The notes below the pieces were generated by a model, which was not told the origin of the DNA, searched no databases, and worked only from the letters and a program-made list of their open reading frames with translations. A DNA stretch of 45,963 bases from Chara braunii (lineage: Eukaryota; Streptophyta; Charophyceae; Charales; Characeae). Within the stretch, counting starts at the first letter, position 1. Each line of letters opens with the position of its first letter. Below, piece by piece: positions 31,736 through 40,880 of this stretch. A program made the translations under genes and the position numbers. The stretch covers positions 1,964,530 through 2,010,492 of the forward strand of contig BFEA01000202.1 in the NCBI GenBank assembly GCA_003427395.1, given 5' to 3'.

Positions 31736-32095
31736 GTTACCGGACCCTACCTTGCCTTTTGTGCTTACCATTGACGCCAGTCAGTATGGTGTAGGGGTGA
31801 TACTTCAACAGGATGATGGGAATGTCTGCAGACTGTAGAGGACATGAGTAAGAAGATCAAAACAAAGAAGCTGCAGGACTCTACCTATGAGAAAGAGCTC
31901 TATGCTCTTGTGTCAGCGCTCAAGCATTGGAAGCACTTCCTCCCAGGCAGGTACTTGGAAATCTTTTCAGATCACTCCACCCTACAGTGGATGAAGTCCC
32001 AGGGAGAACTGAATGACAAGCTTGCTCGCTATATTCGGTTCATTGACATGTTTGACTTTGAACTAAAACACAAAAAGGGCTGCTACAATTGAGTA
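31736..32095 (+). pseudogene. pol: element F: RNase H domain, 3' end deleted
   Basis: After a shift the frame reads LPFVLTIDASQYGVGVILQQ (catalytic Asp). After another shift it reads EDMSKKIKTKKLQDSTYEKE (catalytic Glu) and LYALVSALKHWKHFLPGRYL, EIFSDHSTLQWMKSQGELND (Asp), DMFDFELKHKKGCYN and TGA. Compared with element C, the end of this domain is joined directly to the REDPF-type integrase linker, so the VADALSRR segment and its flank are missing. Confidence 0.88.
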
Positions 32096-33558
32096 GGCCT
32101 ATCGCGAGGACCCGTTTATCGTTGAGATCATACGCTGACTCGAGGCAAAGGACAAAGTGACTTCTGCCGAGTTTGAGTTGATCAACGGCCTACTGTTCTT
32201 TGAGAAGGACGGGGATAAACGTTCGTGTGTGCCTAATCGGGAGTCTTTGCGTAGTTTATTTTTAGGTGAATGGCATGATGCCACATACATTTTGGTTATA
32301 AGAAGACTGCAGCCAATTTGCTGCAGCAGTTCTGGTGGCCCACAATGATGAGAGATGCCAAGCTCTACGTGGAGACATGTCAAGTGTGTCAGAGGGACAA
32401 GCCACGTACACAGGCCCTTCTTGGGCTTCTTAAGCCCCTTCCGACTCCGGAAAGGCTCAGTGAGAGCCTGTCCATGGACTTCATGGACACACTGGTCACC
32501 AACAAGAGTGGAATGAGACACATCTTTGTCATTGTGGATAAATTTAGTAAGTACGCTAGGTTAGTTGCAATGCCTGAAACAACAAAGACCGAGTACATGA
32601 TTAAACTATTTAAGGAGAACTGGGTAAGAGACTTTGGGCTTCCAAAGTCTATTGTTAGTGACCGGGATGTCCGATTCACAAGCGGGTTGTGGAAGGCTGC
32701 AGCTGCAGAACAGGGTACACAACTGCAGATGACCTCCGAGAATCACCCAGAGGCAAACGGGCAAGCAGACCAGTTGAACCGTGCTGTACAACACCTGCTG
32801 AGGCATTACATTAAGCCCAACCAGGTGGACTGGGATGATAAACTTGCTCTCATCGCCAGCCTGTACGACAACGCTGTGCACAGCGCAACTGGGGTGAGCC
32901 CTAATAGTCTGTTACTGACTTTCAAACCTATACTTCCCCTTGACCACCTGTCACACTAGAATTCGCCTATTGATATGAACAACTGATGCAACAGGCGGTA
33001 GAACAGATGCATAAATCACAGGCGGTAATGATAGAATCTGAAAACAAACACCGCCGCCCATCAACATTCCAGGTAGGGGATAGAGTCTGGGTTAAGTCCT
33101 CTGAACGGGGGCAGGAGCACGGTATTTCCCATAAGCTCATGCCACAATACTTTGGGCCTTGAGAGGTTCTAGATATTGTCGGGGATAATCCGGATGGGCC
33201 GTCGTATGTAATTCACATCCCTGGTCACCTACGCACTTACCCTGTCTTTCATGCCGCCAAGCTCGCACCCTGCAAGGAAGCTGATCAGTTTCCTTCTCGC
33301 CACTCAATGCTGGCCCCAACCATGGATGGAGAGGCCGACATCGATGACATCGTGGATCACAGAGAACTGCGAGTTCCACGACCAACAGGAAGGGGACGCC
33401 CTCCGAAGCCGAAACTGCAGTACCGCATCCGGTTCAGACATCACACTGATCCAAAGGAGGACCAATGGTTTACAAGGGAGGAACTGATGCAGACCGCTCC
33501 GCAGGTTGTCACCCAGTATGAGAAGTCTCTGCAGAAAGGAAAGCGCCAGATTGAATGA
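32096..33558 (+). pseudogene. pol: element F: integrase and chromodomain-like tail
   Basis: It begins in the linker (REDPF-like sequence at 32101) and shows a zinc finger with CQVCQRDK. The core has LSMDFMDTLVTNKSG (first Asp), FGLPKSIVSDRDVRFTSGLW (second Asp), ENHPEANGQADQLNRAVQHL and HSATGVSPNSLLLTFKP. Shifts follow. The tail DIDDIVDHRELRVPRPTGRG, KLQYRIRFRHHTDPKEDQW and FTREELMQTAPQVVTQYEKS ends at TGA 33556-33558. In the DGQTE-like block the usual Glu is Asp (GQADQ), a probable catalytic loss. The protein is very close to that of element C. Confidence 0.9.
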
Positions 33559-33587
33559 TGGAACTTCTCAGAGGACTCTCGAAGTAT

Positions 33588-33598
33588 GGAGGAGGGAA
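33588..33598 (+). promoter_or_regulatory. polypurine tract of element F
   Basis: GGAGGAGGGAA lies directly before the TG that starts the 3' LTR at 33599. The same tract appears on the minus strand at 37126-37136 for element C. Confidence 0.85.
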
Positions 33599-34526
33599 TG
33601 CGAGGCACAAGGCCTCGACGAGCCCTACTGGGCCCTGTTTCCAGCAATGCCGGCCGCCCTAAGTGAAGGCAGGCCCGACCAAGGACAAGAGGTCTATTTT
33701 CGGCTACCACGCAACTGGGGCAGGCAGCTGCACTGCGCCAGTTGCTTGAGAGTGCCCAGGCCCTGGCTGCCTTTTTCAAATGTGACTGAGGCAGGCACTG
33801 GGCCAGATACGCAACATGGGCCGAACACAGGCTGCGGGCAGTTGAACACGGGTAACCGCTCTAGGCCCTGGACCTGATTCCCTGGACCAGGGCTCAGCCA
33901 CTTGGGGCCTACCGGAAGTTTCTGGGCAGGGGCCCAGCACAGCCAGGCCACATGCAGCGGGCAGGCCACTTCCATATAGGAAAGTGCCTGCCCCCGCATT
34001 GGGCATTTGGGCACTTGCTACATGCTGCGCAAGCGCTGCTCCGCTACTGGCAGGCAAGAGCCGACATGCTCACGGGCGAGCAAGGGATACGCAGGCAGCC
34101 ATAGCCGAGTTGGCCTGCGAGGTGCTGGATGGGGCGCATGGTGGTCCTTGGGTGCACGTGGCATCTGTGTGGGTTGAGGTTGCGAGTGATGCGAGAGACA
34201 TACCTGGTGCTTGAGGCGAACAGCATTGGCCGAGATCTGCTCATACTTCGGGGAGCTGTTGATGTCACCAGCGGCATTGGAGATAGGCTAGATAGGATCT
34301 GCCATTTGTAGTCTGGGCGCAGAGCGCCAGATAGGAAATCGACATTGGTTCTTTGTTGATGATGATGAGACTATTCCAACATTGTCACTTGTGAGCTTTT
34401 GGTGTACTCTTATTTGGTGGAACTCAAGTTGCAATTCTGCTTTTGGGTTCGAGGTCACAACTATCTGGTTTCATGTGTATGATGCTGCTTGGTTTCTGGA
34501 ATTCGCTTTCGCTCATTTTCCTTGCA
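33599..34526 (+). mobile_element. element F: 3' LTR
   Basis: This 928-bp segment starts TGCGAGG directly after the polypurine tract and ends CCTTGCA, giving near-perfect short inverted ends. It is the same family as the two LTRs of element C (36188-37125 and 44051-44973), in opposite orientation to them. It does not match the sequence upstream of the element F PBS. It lies directly next to the LamG gene in the same orientation. Confidence 0.88.
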
Positions 34527-34626
34527 CTATATCTAGTTTGCAACAAGTTCCTAAAGGTTCACTGCCAATCTGACATTGTGTGCTTTCTTTGCTGTGCGTT
34601 TCCAAAATTTCCATACACATGTTCAG

Positions 34627-35894
34627 AGACTTCCATCGAGTGTGACGGTGTGGATGACAAGGTGGTTGCACAATCTCTTGTTCAGTATATCTCGAGCAAC
34701 TTTGGTTTCTCCTTTGGCGCCTGGGTTTTCCCATACAACAACAGCATCGATCGCTATGAAGGCCTTCCCCCACCTCCGCTTGCACCACCACCTCCGCCAG
34801 AGCCTCCCACTCCCTCACCCCCTCCTCCATCACCCCCATCGCCACCTTATCTTCCAGATCTTGGAGGGCGGAGGCGCTTACATGTTTGGAATCCCACTGA
34901 GATGCAAAAGCTGGATTCGATGGCAGCTGTCTCAGTCACCTTAACCAACAGGCAGGGTATGGATGAAGAAGTAAATACTGAAGTGCTGATCAATCCCTCT
35001 CAGTCATGGCATGCCCATGAGTGGACCAATAATTCCACTGTGCAAGTCAGTGAGAGGGCATCACATGCTTGGGGTTCTGTTTTTCTGTTTGAGTCCCCAG
35101 TGACAGGGAAGACGAACAGGGCTCAGCTTCTCTATTCTAGGAGAGAGAGAACATTTATCTACTACGATGATGGAATCCAGGGAGTTCGAGGCCCATACAC
35201 AAGTGTGTTTCCTCCAGGGAAGTGGTATCATGTGTTTGTGGTGATCACAGAAAAGGGGCAAGGAAGCCTTTATGTCAATGGGAATATTGCTCAGAGCTTT
35301 ACAACACAATCTCGAGTTGACCCTGCAGGCTCTTTCTCACTTTGTAGTGATACAGTGGCCCGGACATCAGTATCTCGTTCACTCATCTCCCAAGCAATGC
35401 CTCCATTCCCAACCTCTCCTTCCCCAATTTCAACCCCATACACTCCACCACCACCCTTTCCAACCATGCACACATACCCACTGGCCCTGTCAGGTTTGCA
35501 GAAAGTTCAGGTCGAAAGTCCGCACCTTCCAACAAGACCCGCAACCGCCAGCCCAATTGTTTTCCCTGCCTCTCATCTGCCAGCCGCAAGACACGTCAGC
35601 AATGGAGACCCAAGACGAACTTTGAGTGCTACGTACGAGGAAATTGGTTCTTCTAGTGCTCACAATTCTTCGGAAGAAAGAAGAATTGAGGAGCAAGCTG
35701 CTGAAGGCTTTGCCGGCATAATTGATGAGGTATGCTTTGCAACTCCCAATTGGCTTGTCTGGCAAGTCTGGTGGTAATCCTTTGTGATGGTTCAGGTGTG
35801 CTCCGGTGCTGCTCCCACAACTGATGCTGGCCTTTCAGCTCGATACCCTACAACTCCAGTGAAGAGAGGTGGCTCCGTCATCACAGGCCAATGA
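34627..35894 (+). CDS. LamG-like (concanavalin A-like) protein with proline-rich inserts, 3' exons
   Basis: Coding starts after a likely acceptor (ATGTTCAG|AG at 34626/34627) and runs as exon 34627-35729, GT-AG intron 35730-35795, and last exon 35796-35894 ending in TGA. The product shows a LamG/jelly-roll pattern: FGFSFGAWVFPYNNS near the start, GKWYHVFVVITEKGQGSLYV with NGNIAQSF in the middle and GFAGIIDEV at the end. It is broken by two Pro-rich inserts (PPPPLAPPPPPEPPTPSPPP and a shorter Pro/Ser/Thr tract). Such inserts are typical of green-algal extracellular matrix proteins. The role is unknown; carbohydrate or protein binding outside the cell is an inference. Upstream exons are absent, cut off by the element F LTR at 34526. 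Confidence 0.75.
35730..35795 (+). other. 66-bp GT-AG intron in the LamG-like gene
   Basis: GAG|GTATGC at 35729/35730 and GGTTCAG|GTGTGC at 35795/35796 fit splice consensus. Without splicing the frame ends in the intron at TAA 35775-35777; with it, the protein continues IIDE-VCSGAAPTTDAGLSAR to the TGA at 35892-35894. The length is 22 codons, so the frame is kept. Confidence 0.7.
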
Positions 35895-36187
35895 TGAATA
35901 GAATGGAAAGCATGGTCCAAGCATGTGTCAAGATAACCTTCCCACCACGTTCATTTTGAGTATTGCTGACTGTGGCTATGTATTTCTGTCTCTTCACAAT
36001 TAAACCAGCTGTGCGTCTGAAAAATACTCATATTAACCATAGCATTTTCGTGGATACAATAACCATTGTATTGAAGCCAGCCAACAAAAAGCTCACAATA
36101 TCAAAATCGTACATGTAATGTCTCTTACACACAATGCAGCAGCATGTTACCAGAATTAGACAAAGGTGGAGAAGAAGTAGAGAAGAG
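35895..36187 (+). other. 3' UTR or flank of the LamG-like gene
   Basis: An ATTAAA-like signal lies near 35999. No coding frame of note was seen. The stretch ends at the left edge of the element C LTR. Confidence 0.4.
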
Positions 36188-37125
36188 TGCAAGGAAAATG
36201 AGCGATAGCGAACTTCAGAAACCAAGCAGCATCATACACATGAGACCAGATAATCGTGACCCCGAACCAAAAGCAGAATTGCAACACGAGTTCCACCAAA
36301 TAAGAGCACAGAAAAAGCTCCTAAGTGACAAGGCTGGAATAGTCTCATCATCATCAACAAAGAACCAATGTCGACATCCTATCCGGCGCTCTGCGCCCAG
36401 ACTACAAATGGCAGATCCTATCTAGCCTATCTACAATGCCGCTGGTGACGTCAACAGCTCCCCGAAGTACGAGCAGATCTCGGCCAATGCCGTTTGCCTC
36501 AAGCACCAGGTATGTCTCTCGTATCACTCACAACCTCGATCCCCCACTCACAGATGCCACATGCACCCAAGGACCACCATGCGCCCCATCCAGCATAATG
36601 CAGCGCAGCTCGGCTATGGCTGGCTGCTCTCCCTGCTCGCCCTTGAGCGCGTGGGTCTGGCCAGCGATTAGCGCAGCAGCACTTGCGCAGCACGCAGCCA
36701 GTGCCCCAATGCCGAATGCGTGGGCAGGCACTTTCCTAAATGGAAGTGGCCTGCCTGCTGCGTGAAGCCTGGCTGCGCTGGCCCCCTGCCCAGAAGCTTC
36801 CGGTCGACCCAGGAAGGCTGAGCCCCAGTCCAAACGAATCAGGCCCAGGGCCTGTGGTGGTTGCCCGTGTCCAACTGCCCACAGCCTGTGTTCGGTCCAT
36901 GTTGCGTATCTGGCCCAGGGCCTGCCTCAGTTACATGTGAGAAAGGCAGCCCGGGCCTGGGCGCTCTCAACCAACTGACGTTGCGCAACTGCCTGAATTT
37001 TCCCCGGTTGCGTGGTGACCCAAAAAATGGGCCTTTAGGCCTTGGTCAAGCCTGCCTTCACTTAGGGCGGCCGACTGTACTGAAAATAGGGCCCAGTAGG
37101 GCGTATCGAGGCCTTGAGCCTCGCA
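36188..37125 (-). mobile_element. element C: 3' LTR
   Basis: On the plus strand it runs from TGCAAGG to CCTCGCA and matches 44051-44973 over its whole length in the same orientation, with few differences. It also matches the inverse of 33599-34526. The copy at 44051 lacks 14 bp present here around 36671-36700, between two GCGCAGCA words. By the minus-strand orientation of pol, this is the 3' LTR. Confidence 0.92.
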
Positions 37126-37136
37126 TTCCCTCCTCC
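37126..37136 (-). promoter_or_regulatory. polypurine tract of element C
   Basis: Plus-strand TTCCCTCCTCC is GGAGGAGGGAA on the minus strand and lies directly before the LTR start. It is identical to the tract of element F. Confidence 0.85.
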
Positions 37137-37195
37137 ATACTTCGACAGTCCTCTGAGAAGTTCCATTCCTCAATCTGGCGCTTTCCTTTCTGTAG

Positions 37196-37390
37196 TATCA
37201 TTTATATATCTTGATTATTCTCGTTTCTATTTTTTATTCTTTTGTATTTATATCATTTATATATCTTGATTATTCTCGTTTCTATTTTTTNTGATTATTC
37301 TCGTTTCTATTTTTTATTCTTTTGTATTTATATCATTTATATATCTTGATTATTCTCGTTTCTATTTTTTATTCTTTTGTATTTATCGTA
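37196..37390. repeat. 55-bp AT-rich tandem repeat containing a 1-N gap
   Basis: A 55-bp unit (starting TATCATTTATATATCTTGAT) is repeated from 37196. N at 37291 interrupts it, and 37212-37290 equals 37292-37370 exactly (79 bp). A genuine tandem repeat of at least two units is present, but the true copy number is masked by the unmerged join. It lies between the element C stop codon and its polypurine tract. Confidence 0.85.
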
Positions 37391-38908
37391 TTGAGCGACA
37401 GCCTGTGGAGTGGTCTGCATCAGTTCCTCCCAGGTAAACCATCTGTCCTCATTAGGATCAGTGTGATGTCTGAACCGAACGCGATACTGCAGCTTCAGCT
37501 TAGGAGGACGTCCCGTGCCTGTTGGTCTTGGAACTGGCATTTCCCTGTGGTCCACGATGTCATCGATGTCGACCTCTCCATCCATGGTTGGGGGCAGCAT
37601 TGAGCGACAAGAGGGAAACTGATCAGTTTCTTTGGAAGGTGCGAGTTTGGAGGCGTGAAAGACAGGGTAGTGCGAAGATGACCAGGGATCCGGATTACAT
37701 AAGACGGCCCATCCGGATCACCCCCGACAATGTCCAGAACCTCCCATGGTCCAAAGTACTGTGGCATGAGCTTGCAGGAGATCTCGTGCTCCTGTCCCAG
37801 TTCTGCGGACTTGACCCAGACTCTGTCCCCTACCTGAAATGTAGATGGGCGGCGGTGTTTGTTCTCAGATTCTATCATCGCCGCCTGCGCCTTGTGCATT
37901 TGTTCTACAGCTTGCTGCATCAACTGCTCATATCGATATGCAAATTCTAACGTACCAGGTGCAGCTGTTGGCTGATTCTCAGGTAGTAGGAAATATAGAG
38001 GCAGTCTAGGCTTAAAAGTTAATAGCAGGCTGTTAGGACTCACCCCTGTTGCCCTGTGCACAGCATTGCTGTACAGGCTGGTGATGAGAACAAGTTTCGC
38101 ATCCCAGTCCACCTGGTTAGGCTTGATGTAATGCCTCAACAGATGTTGTACAGTGCGGTTCAACTGCTCTGCTTGCCCGTTTGCCTCTGAGTGGTTCCCA
38201 GAAGTCATCTGCAGCTGTGTTCCCTGTTCTGCGGATGCAGCCTTCCACAACTCACTGGTCAGTTGGACATCCCTGTCACTCACAATAGACTTTGGAAGCC
38301 CAAAGTCTCTGACCCAGTTCTCTTTGAGATCACATACTCGGTCTTAGATGTAGCAGGCATTGCGACTAATCTAGCATATTTACTAAACCTATCCACTATG
38401 ACATAGATGTATCTCATTCCGCTCTTGCAGGTGACCAGCGTGTCCATGAAATCCATAGACAGGCTCTCACAGGGCCTTTCCGGAATCGGAACGGGCTTGA
38501 GAAGCCCAAGAGGGGCCTGTGTACGTGGCTTGTCTCTCTGACACACGTGACAAGTCTCTACGTACAGCTCTGCATCTTTCATAATTGTGGGCCAGCAAAA
38601 CCGCTGCAACAGATTTGCTGTATTCTTCCTATACCCAAAATGTTTGGTGGCATCATGACGCTCGCCTAAAAATAAACTACGCAAAGACTCCTGGTTTGGA
38701 ACACACAAACGTTTTTTCCCGCCCTTCTCAGCAGGCCGTTGACCAACACAAACTCGTCAGCAGTTGCTTTGTCGTTTGCCTCGAGTCTGCGTACGATCTC
38801 AGCCATAAACGGGTCCTCGCGGCAGGCTTCCACCAAAGACTGAGTAACATTGTCCGCAAGCCCAAATTTAGTGACCAGCGCACCCAGGAAGTCTGGCCTA
38901 CGCGACAA
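37337..38908 (-). pseudogene. pol: element C: integrase and chromodomain-like tail
   Basis: From right to left: SRRPDFLGALVTKFGLADNV, CREDPFMAEIVRRLEANDKA, a shift near 38700, HDATKHFGYRKNTANLLQRF and CHVCQRDK (HHCC finger). The core has SLSMDFMDTLVTCKSG (first Asp), a shift near 38330, MSDRDVQLTSELWKAA (second Asp) and GNHSEANGQAEQLNRTVQHL (Glu). The segment RRPSTFQVGDRVWVKSAELG follows, then a shift near 37660. The tail DIDDIVDHREMPVPRPTGTG and EDRWFTWEELMQTTPQAVAQ ends near 37337. All three DDE residues are readable. It is close to element F throughout. Confidence 0.9.
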
Positions 38909-39156
38909 AGTCTGATGATCAGTCCTGACTAGAAGAAGCGACCAAGGAGGTTGTGCCTCCAGTGAGTCAACGTTTTGTAGATCGCGTAGAGTTTCTTCTC
39001 ATAAGTGGACTTGGCCAGCTTCTGAGAGGGCATCTTTTTGGACATGTACTCTACCGGCCTCAACTTTTTCCCCTTCTGTTGCGCAAAGTACGGCACCAAT
39101 GCCATATTGGCTGGCATCCGTGGTCACAACAAATGGCTTGTCAGAATCGGGCGGTT
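38880..39156 (-). pseudogene. pol: element C: RNase H domain with internal deletion
   Basis: The reading is DSDKPFVVTTDASQYGIGAV (catalytic Asp), a shift, then KGKKLRPVEYMSKKMPSQKL, AKSTYEKKLYAIYKTLTHWR (catalytic Glu) and HNLLGRFF. After another shift, RTDHQTLSRRPDFLG joins the DHQTL block directly to the SRRPDF linker. About 45 residues of the domain's C-terminal part are therefore missing, with TTTG-like microhomology at the junction. Confidence 0.85.
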
Positions 39157-40310
39157 TCAAGACCTCATGGTGAGTAGGGCATGCTTCAGATGTCTGAAAG
39201 CAGCCTCACACCTGTTTGTCCACTCCCATGGGGTGTCAAGGCGTGTCACGTCAGTCAACGGGCCGACCACTATGCTATAGTTCTTGACAAAATTGTGGTA
39301 GTAGTCGGTCATCCCTAAGAAGGACCTCATCTTAGTCACAGACTGAGGACGCGGCCAGTCACGAATGTTGGCCACCTTCTCGTCATCGAGCTTCAATCCC
39401 TCCGCGGAAATCTCATGATCCAAGTACAAGATTCGGGTGCGGTCAAACTTGCACTTCTCCCCGTTGATCTTGAATTGGTGTTGTCGAAGGAGGCTAAGGA
39501 CTTTTTCTAAATGGCCAACGTGCTCCTCGACAGTCCTACTAAAAACAAGTATGTCATCGAGGTACGCGATGACAAACTAGTCCAAGTAGTCATGAAAGAT
39601 CCGATTCATGACGTGATGAAAGGTGCCAGGAGCATTGCAAAGGCCGAAAGGCATCACCACAAATTCGTACAGACCGTACGTGGTGTGAACAGCGGTTTTG
39701 TGTTGATCCTCGGGCCGGATTGCAATCTGATGGTACCCGGACTTCAGATCTATCTTACTGAAGTACTGACACCCTTGCACTCGGTCCAACAAGTCATCGA
39801 TGCGAGGTAGGGGCTCTACGTTCTTCACAGTGATGGCATTGAGGCCCCTACAATCAATGCACATCCTCAAGATCCCCCCTTCTTCGGTACAAATAAGACT
39901 GGCGATCCGTAAGGGGAGACACTAGGCCGGATCCAACCCTTCTCTATGAGTTCCTTGAGCTGTCAGTGAAGCTCATCGAGCTCAGTTGGAGACATCCGAT
40001 AGATCCTACCCTTCATAATACTAGACCCTGGGATAATCTCTGTCTCGTGGACGACGTCCCTCTCAACAACCCCTTTCGGCTCTTCAAATAGATCAGGGTA
40101 TTTAGCGACTACGCCCTCTACCTCTGGCTGCATTTTCACCGACTTGCCTGCTGTAGAGACATAAACTAAGTACATACCCTCCTCTGGATTTTGCTTATAA
40201 TAGTTATAGAACGCGGCCGCACACATGCATCCGCAAGACTCGATCAGTCTACTCGCCTTGAACTTACGTAATCTGGCGGTCACCCCTTCGGGCAGTGTGT
40301 GTTTGACCAC
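39157..40310 (-). pseudogene. pol: element C: reverse transcriptase
   Basis: Blocks in order are KGVVERDVVHETEIIPGSS, GRIYRMSPTELDEL, then after a break LRMCID-type [69 protein letters not shown] and catalytic YLDD at 39563-39552. The connection ILYLDHEISAEGLKLDDEKV and MRSFLGMTDYYHNFVKN follows. TAG at 39579-39577 lies just before YLDD. The RT resembles element A (NAI(N/T)[18 protein letters not shown]) more than element F. Confidence 0.9.
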
Positions 40311-40334
40311 TTTTCGGTCCCAGTCAAACTAGGG

Positions 40335-40880
40335 CTATGCAACTGAAAGATAGTACATACCCAACAGGATGTCCATTGGGAGATCATCGCTGACAAGGAA
40401 CGAGACGTGATGTCTCAGTTCCCCTGCCGCGTACGGGAAACAACACTCAACGTCCTTAAGGTAGTCGTTGACTACCACGCGCTGTTTGTTGGCACAGGTC
40501 GACTCCACAGGTCGACTCAGGCGCTGCACTTTCCCCTATAAGCGCAGCCTCTCAACGCACACGCGACTTGTAAAGTTCTACGTCGAGCAATTGTCATAAT
40601 AGGCCCCGACCTTGCGGCCGCCGATGACTACCTTGCCGACGAACAACTCACCCTTAGGGGCTTTGGCCATAGCCGTCCAAGAAGCTAGCAGGTCTCATCT
40701 AGACCACTCCTCCTCTAGCTCCTCTAAGGACTTAAATACATTCAATGAACGGAGGATCAATGGGTCCGAATGTGTTTGCGGGACGGAACTGGAGTCAGTA
40801 GCTTGGGCCATCTCTTGAGATGGTGAGGGTGTGTCCACCACCTCGACCCTAACAGGAACAACTACTATTTCTACTGGACC
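40335..40880 (-). pseudogene. element C: protease region
   Basis: In one frame the minus strand reads VEVVDTPSPSQEMAQATDSS, FKSLEELEEEWSR then TGA, GELFVGKVVIGGRKVGAYYD. The active-site loop is DNCST at 40595-40581, followed by TAG at 40580-40578 and NFTSRVCVERLRL, with TAG at 40538-40536. The part VESTCANKQRVVVNDYLKDV and LVSDDLPMDILLGMYYL holds the C-terminal signature. The catalytic Asp is present, the next residues are Asn-Cys-Ser instead of Ser-Gly-Ala, and stops inactivate it. Confidence 0.75.

Larger units (their letters stand above)
26340..34526 (+). mobile_element. element F: Ty3/gypsy LTR retrotransposon, possibly chimeric
   Basis: PBS, leader, gag, protease, RT, RNase H, integrase, chromodomain-like tail, polypurine tract and 3' LTR occur in standard order on the plus strand. 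At least two deletions and several stops and shifts make it non-autonomous. The 5' LTR region and 3' LTR appear unrelated, which suggests a recombinant or two elements joined. Confidence 0.8.

Noticed and set aside
33506-34057. Several frames of 90-125 codons on both strands
   Set aside because: They lie in the 3' LTR of element F, recur in the LTRs of element C and have no motif; GC-rich LTR sequence gives such frames by chance.
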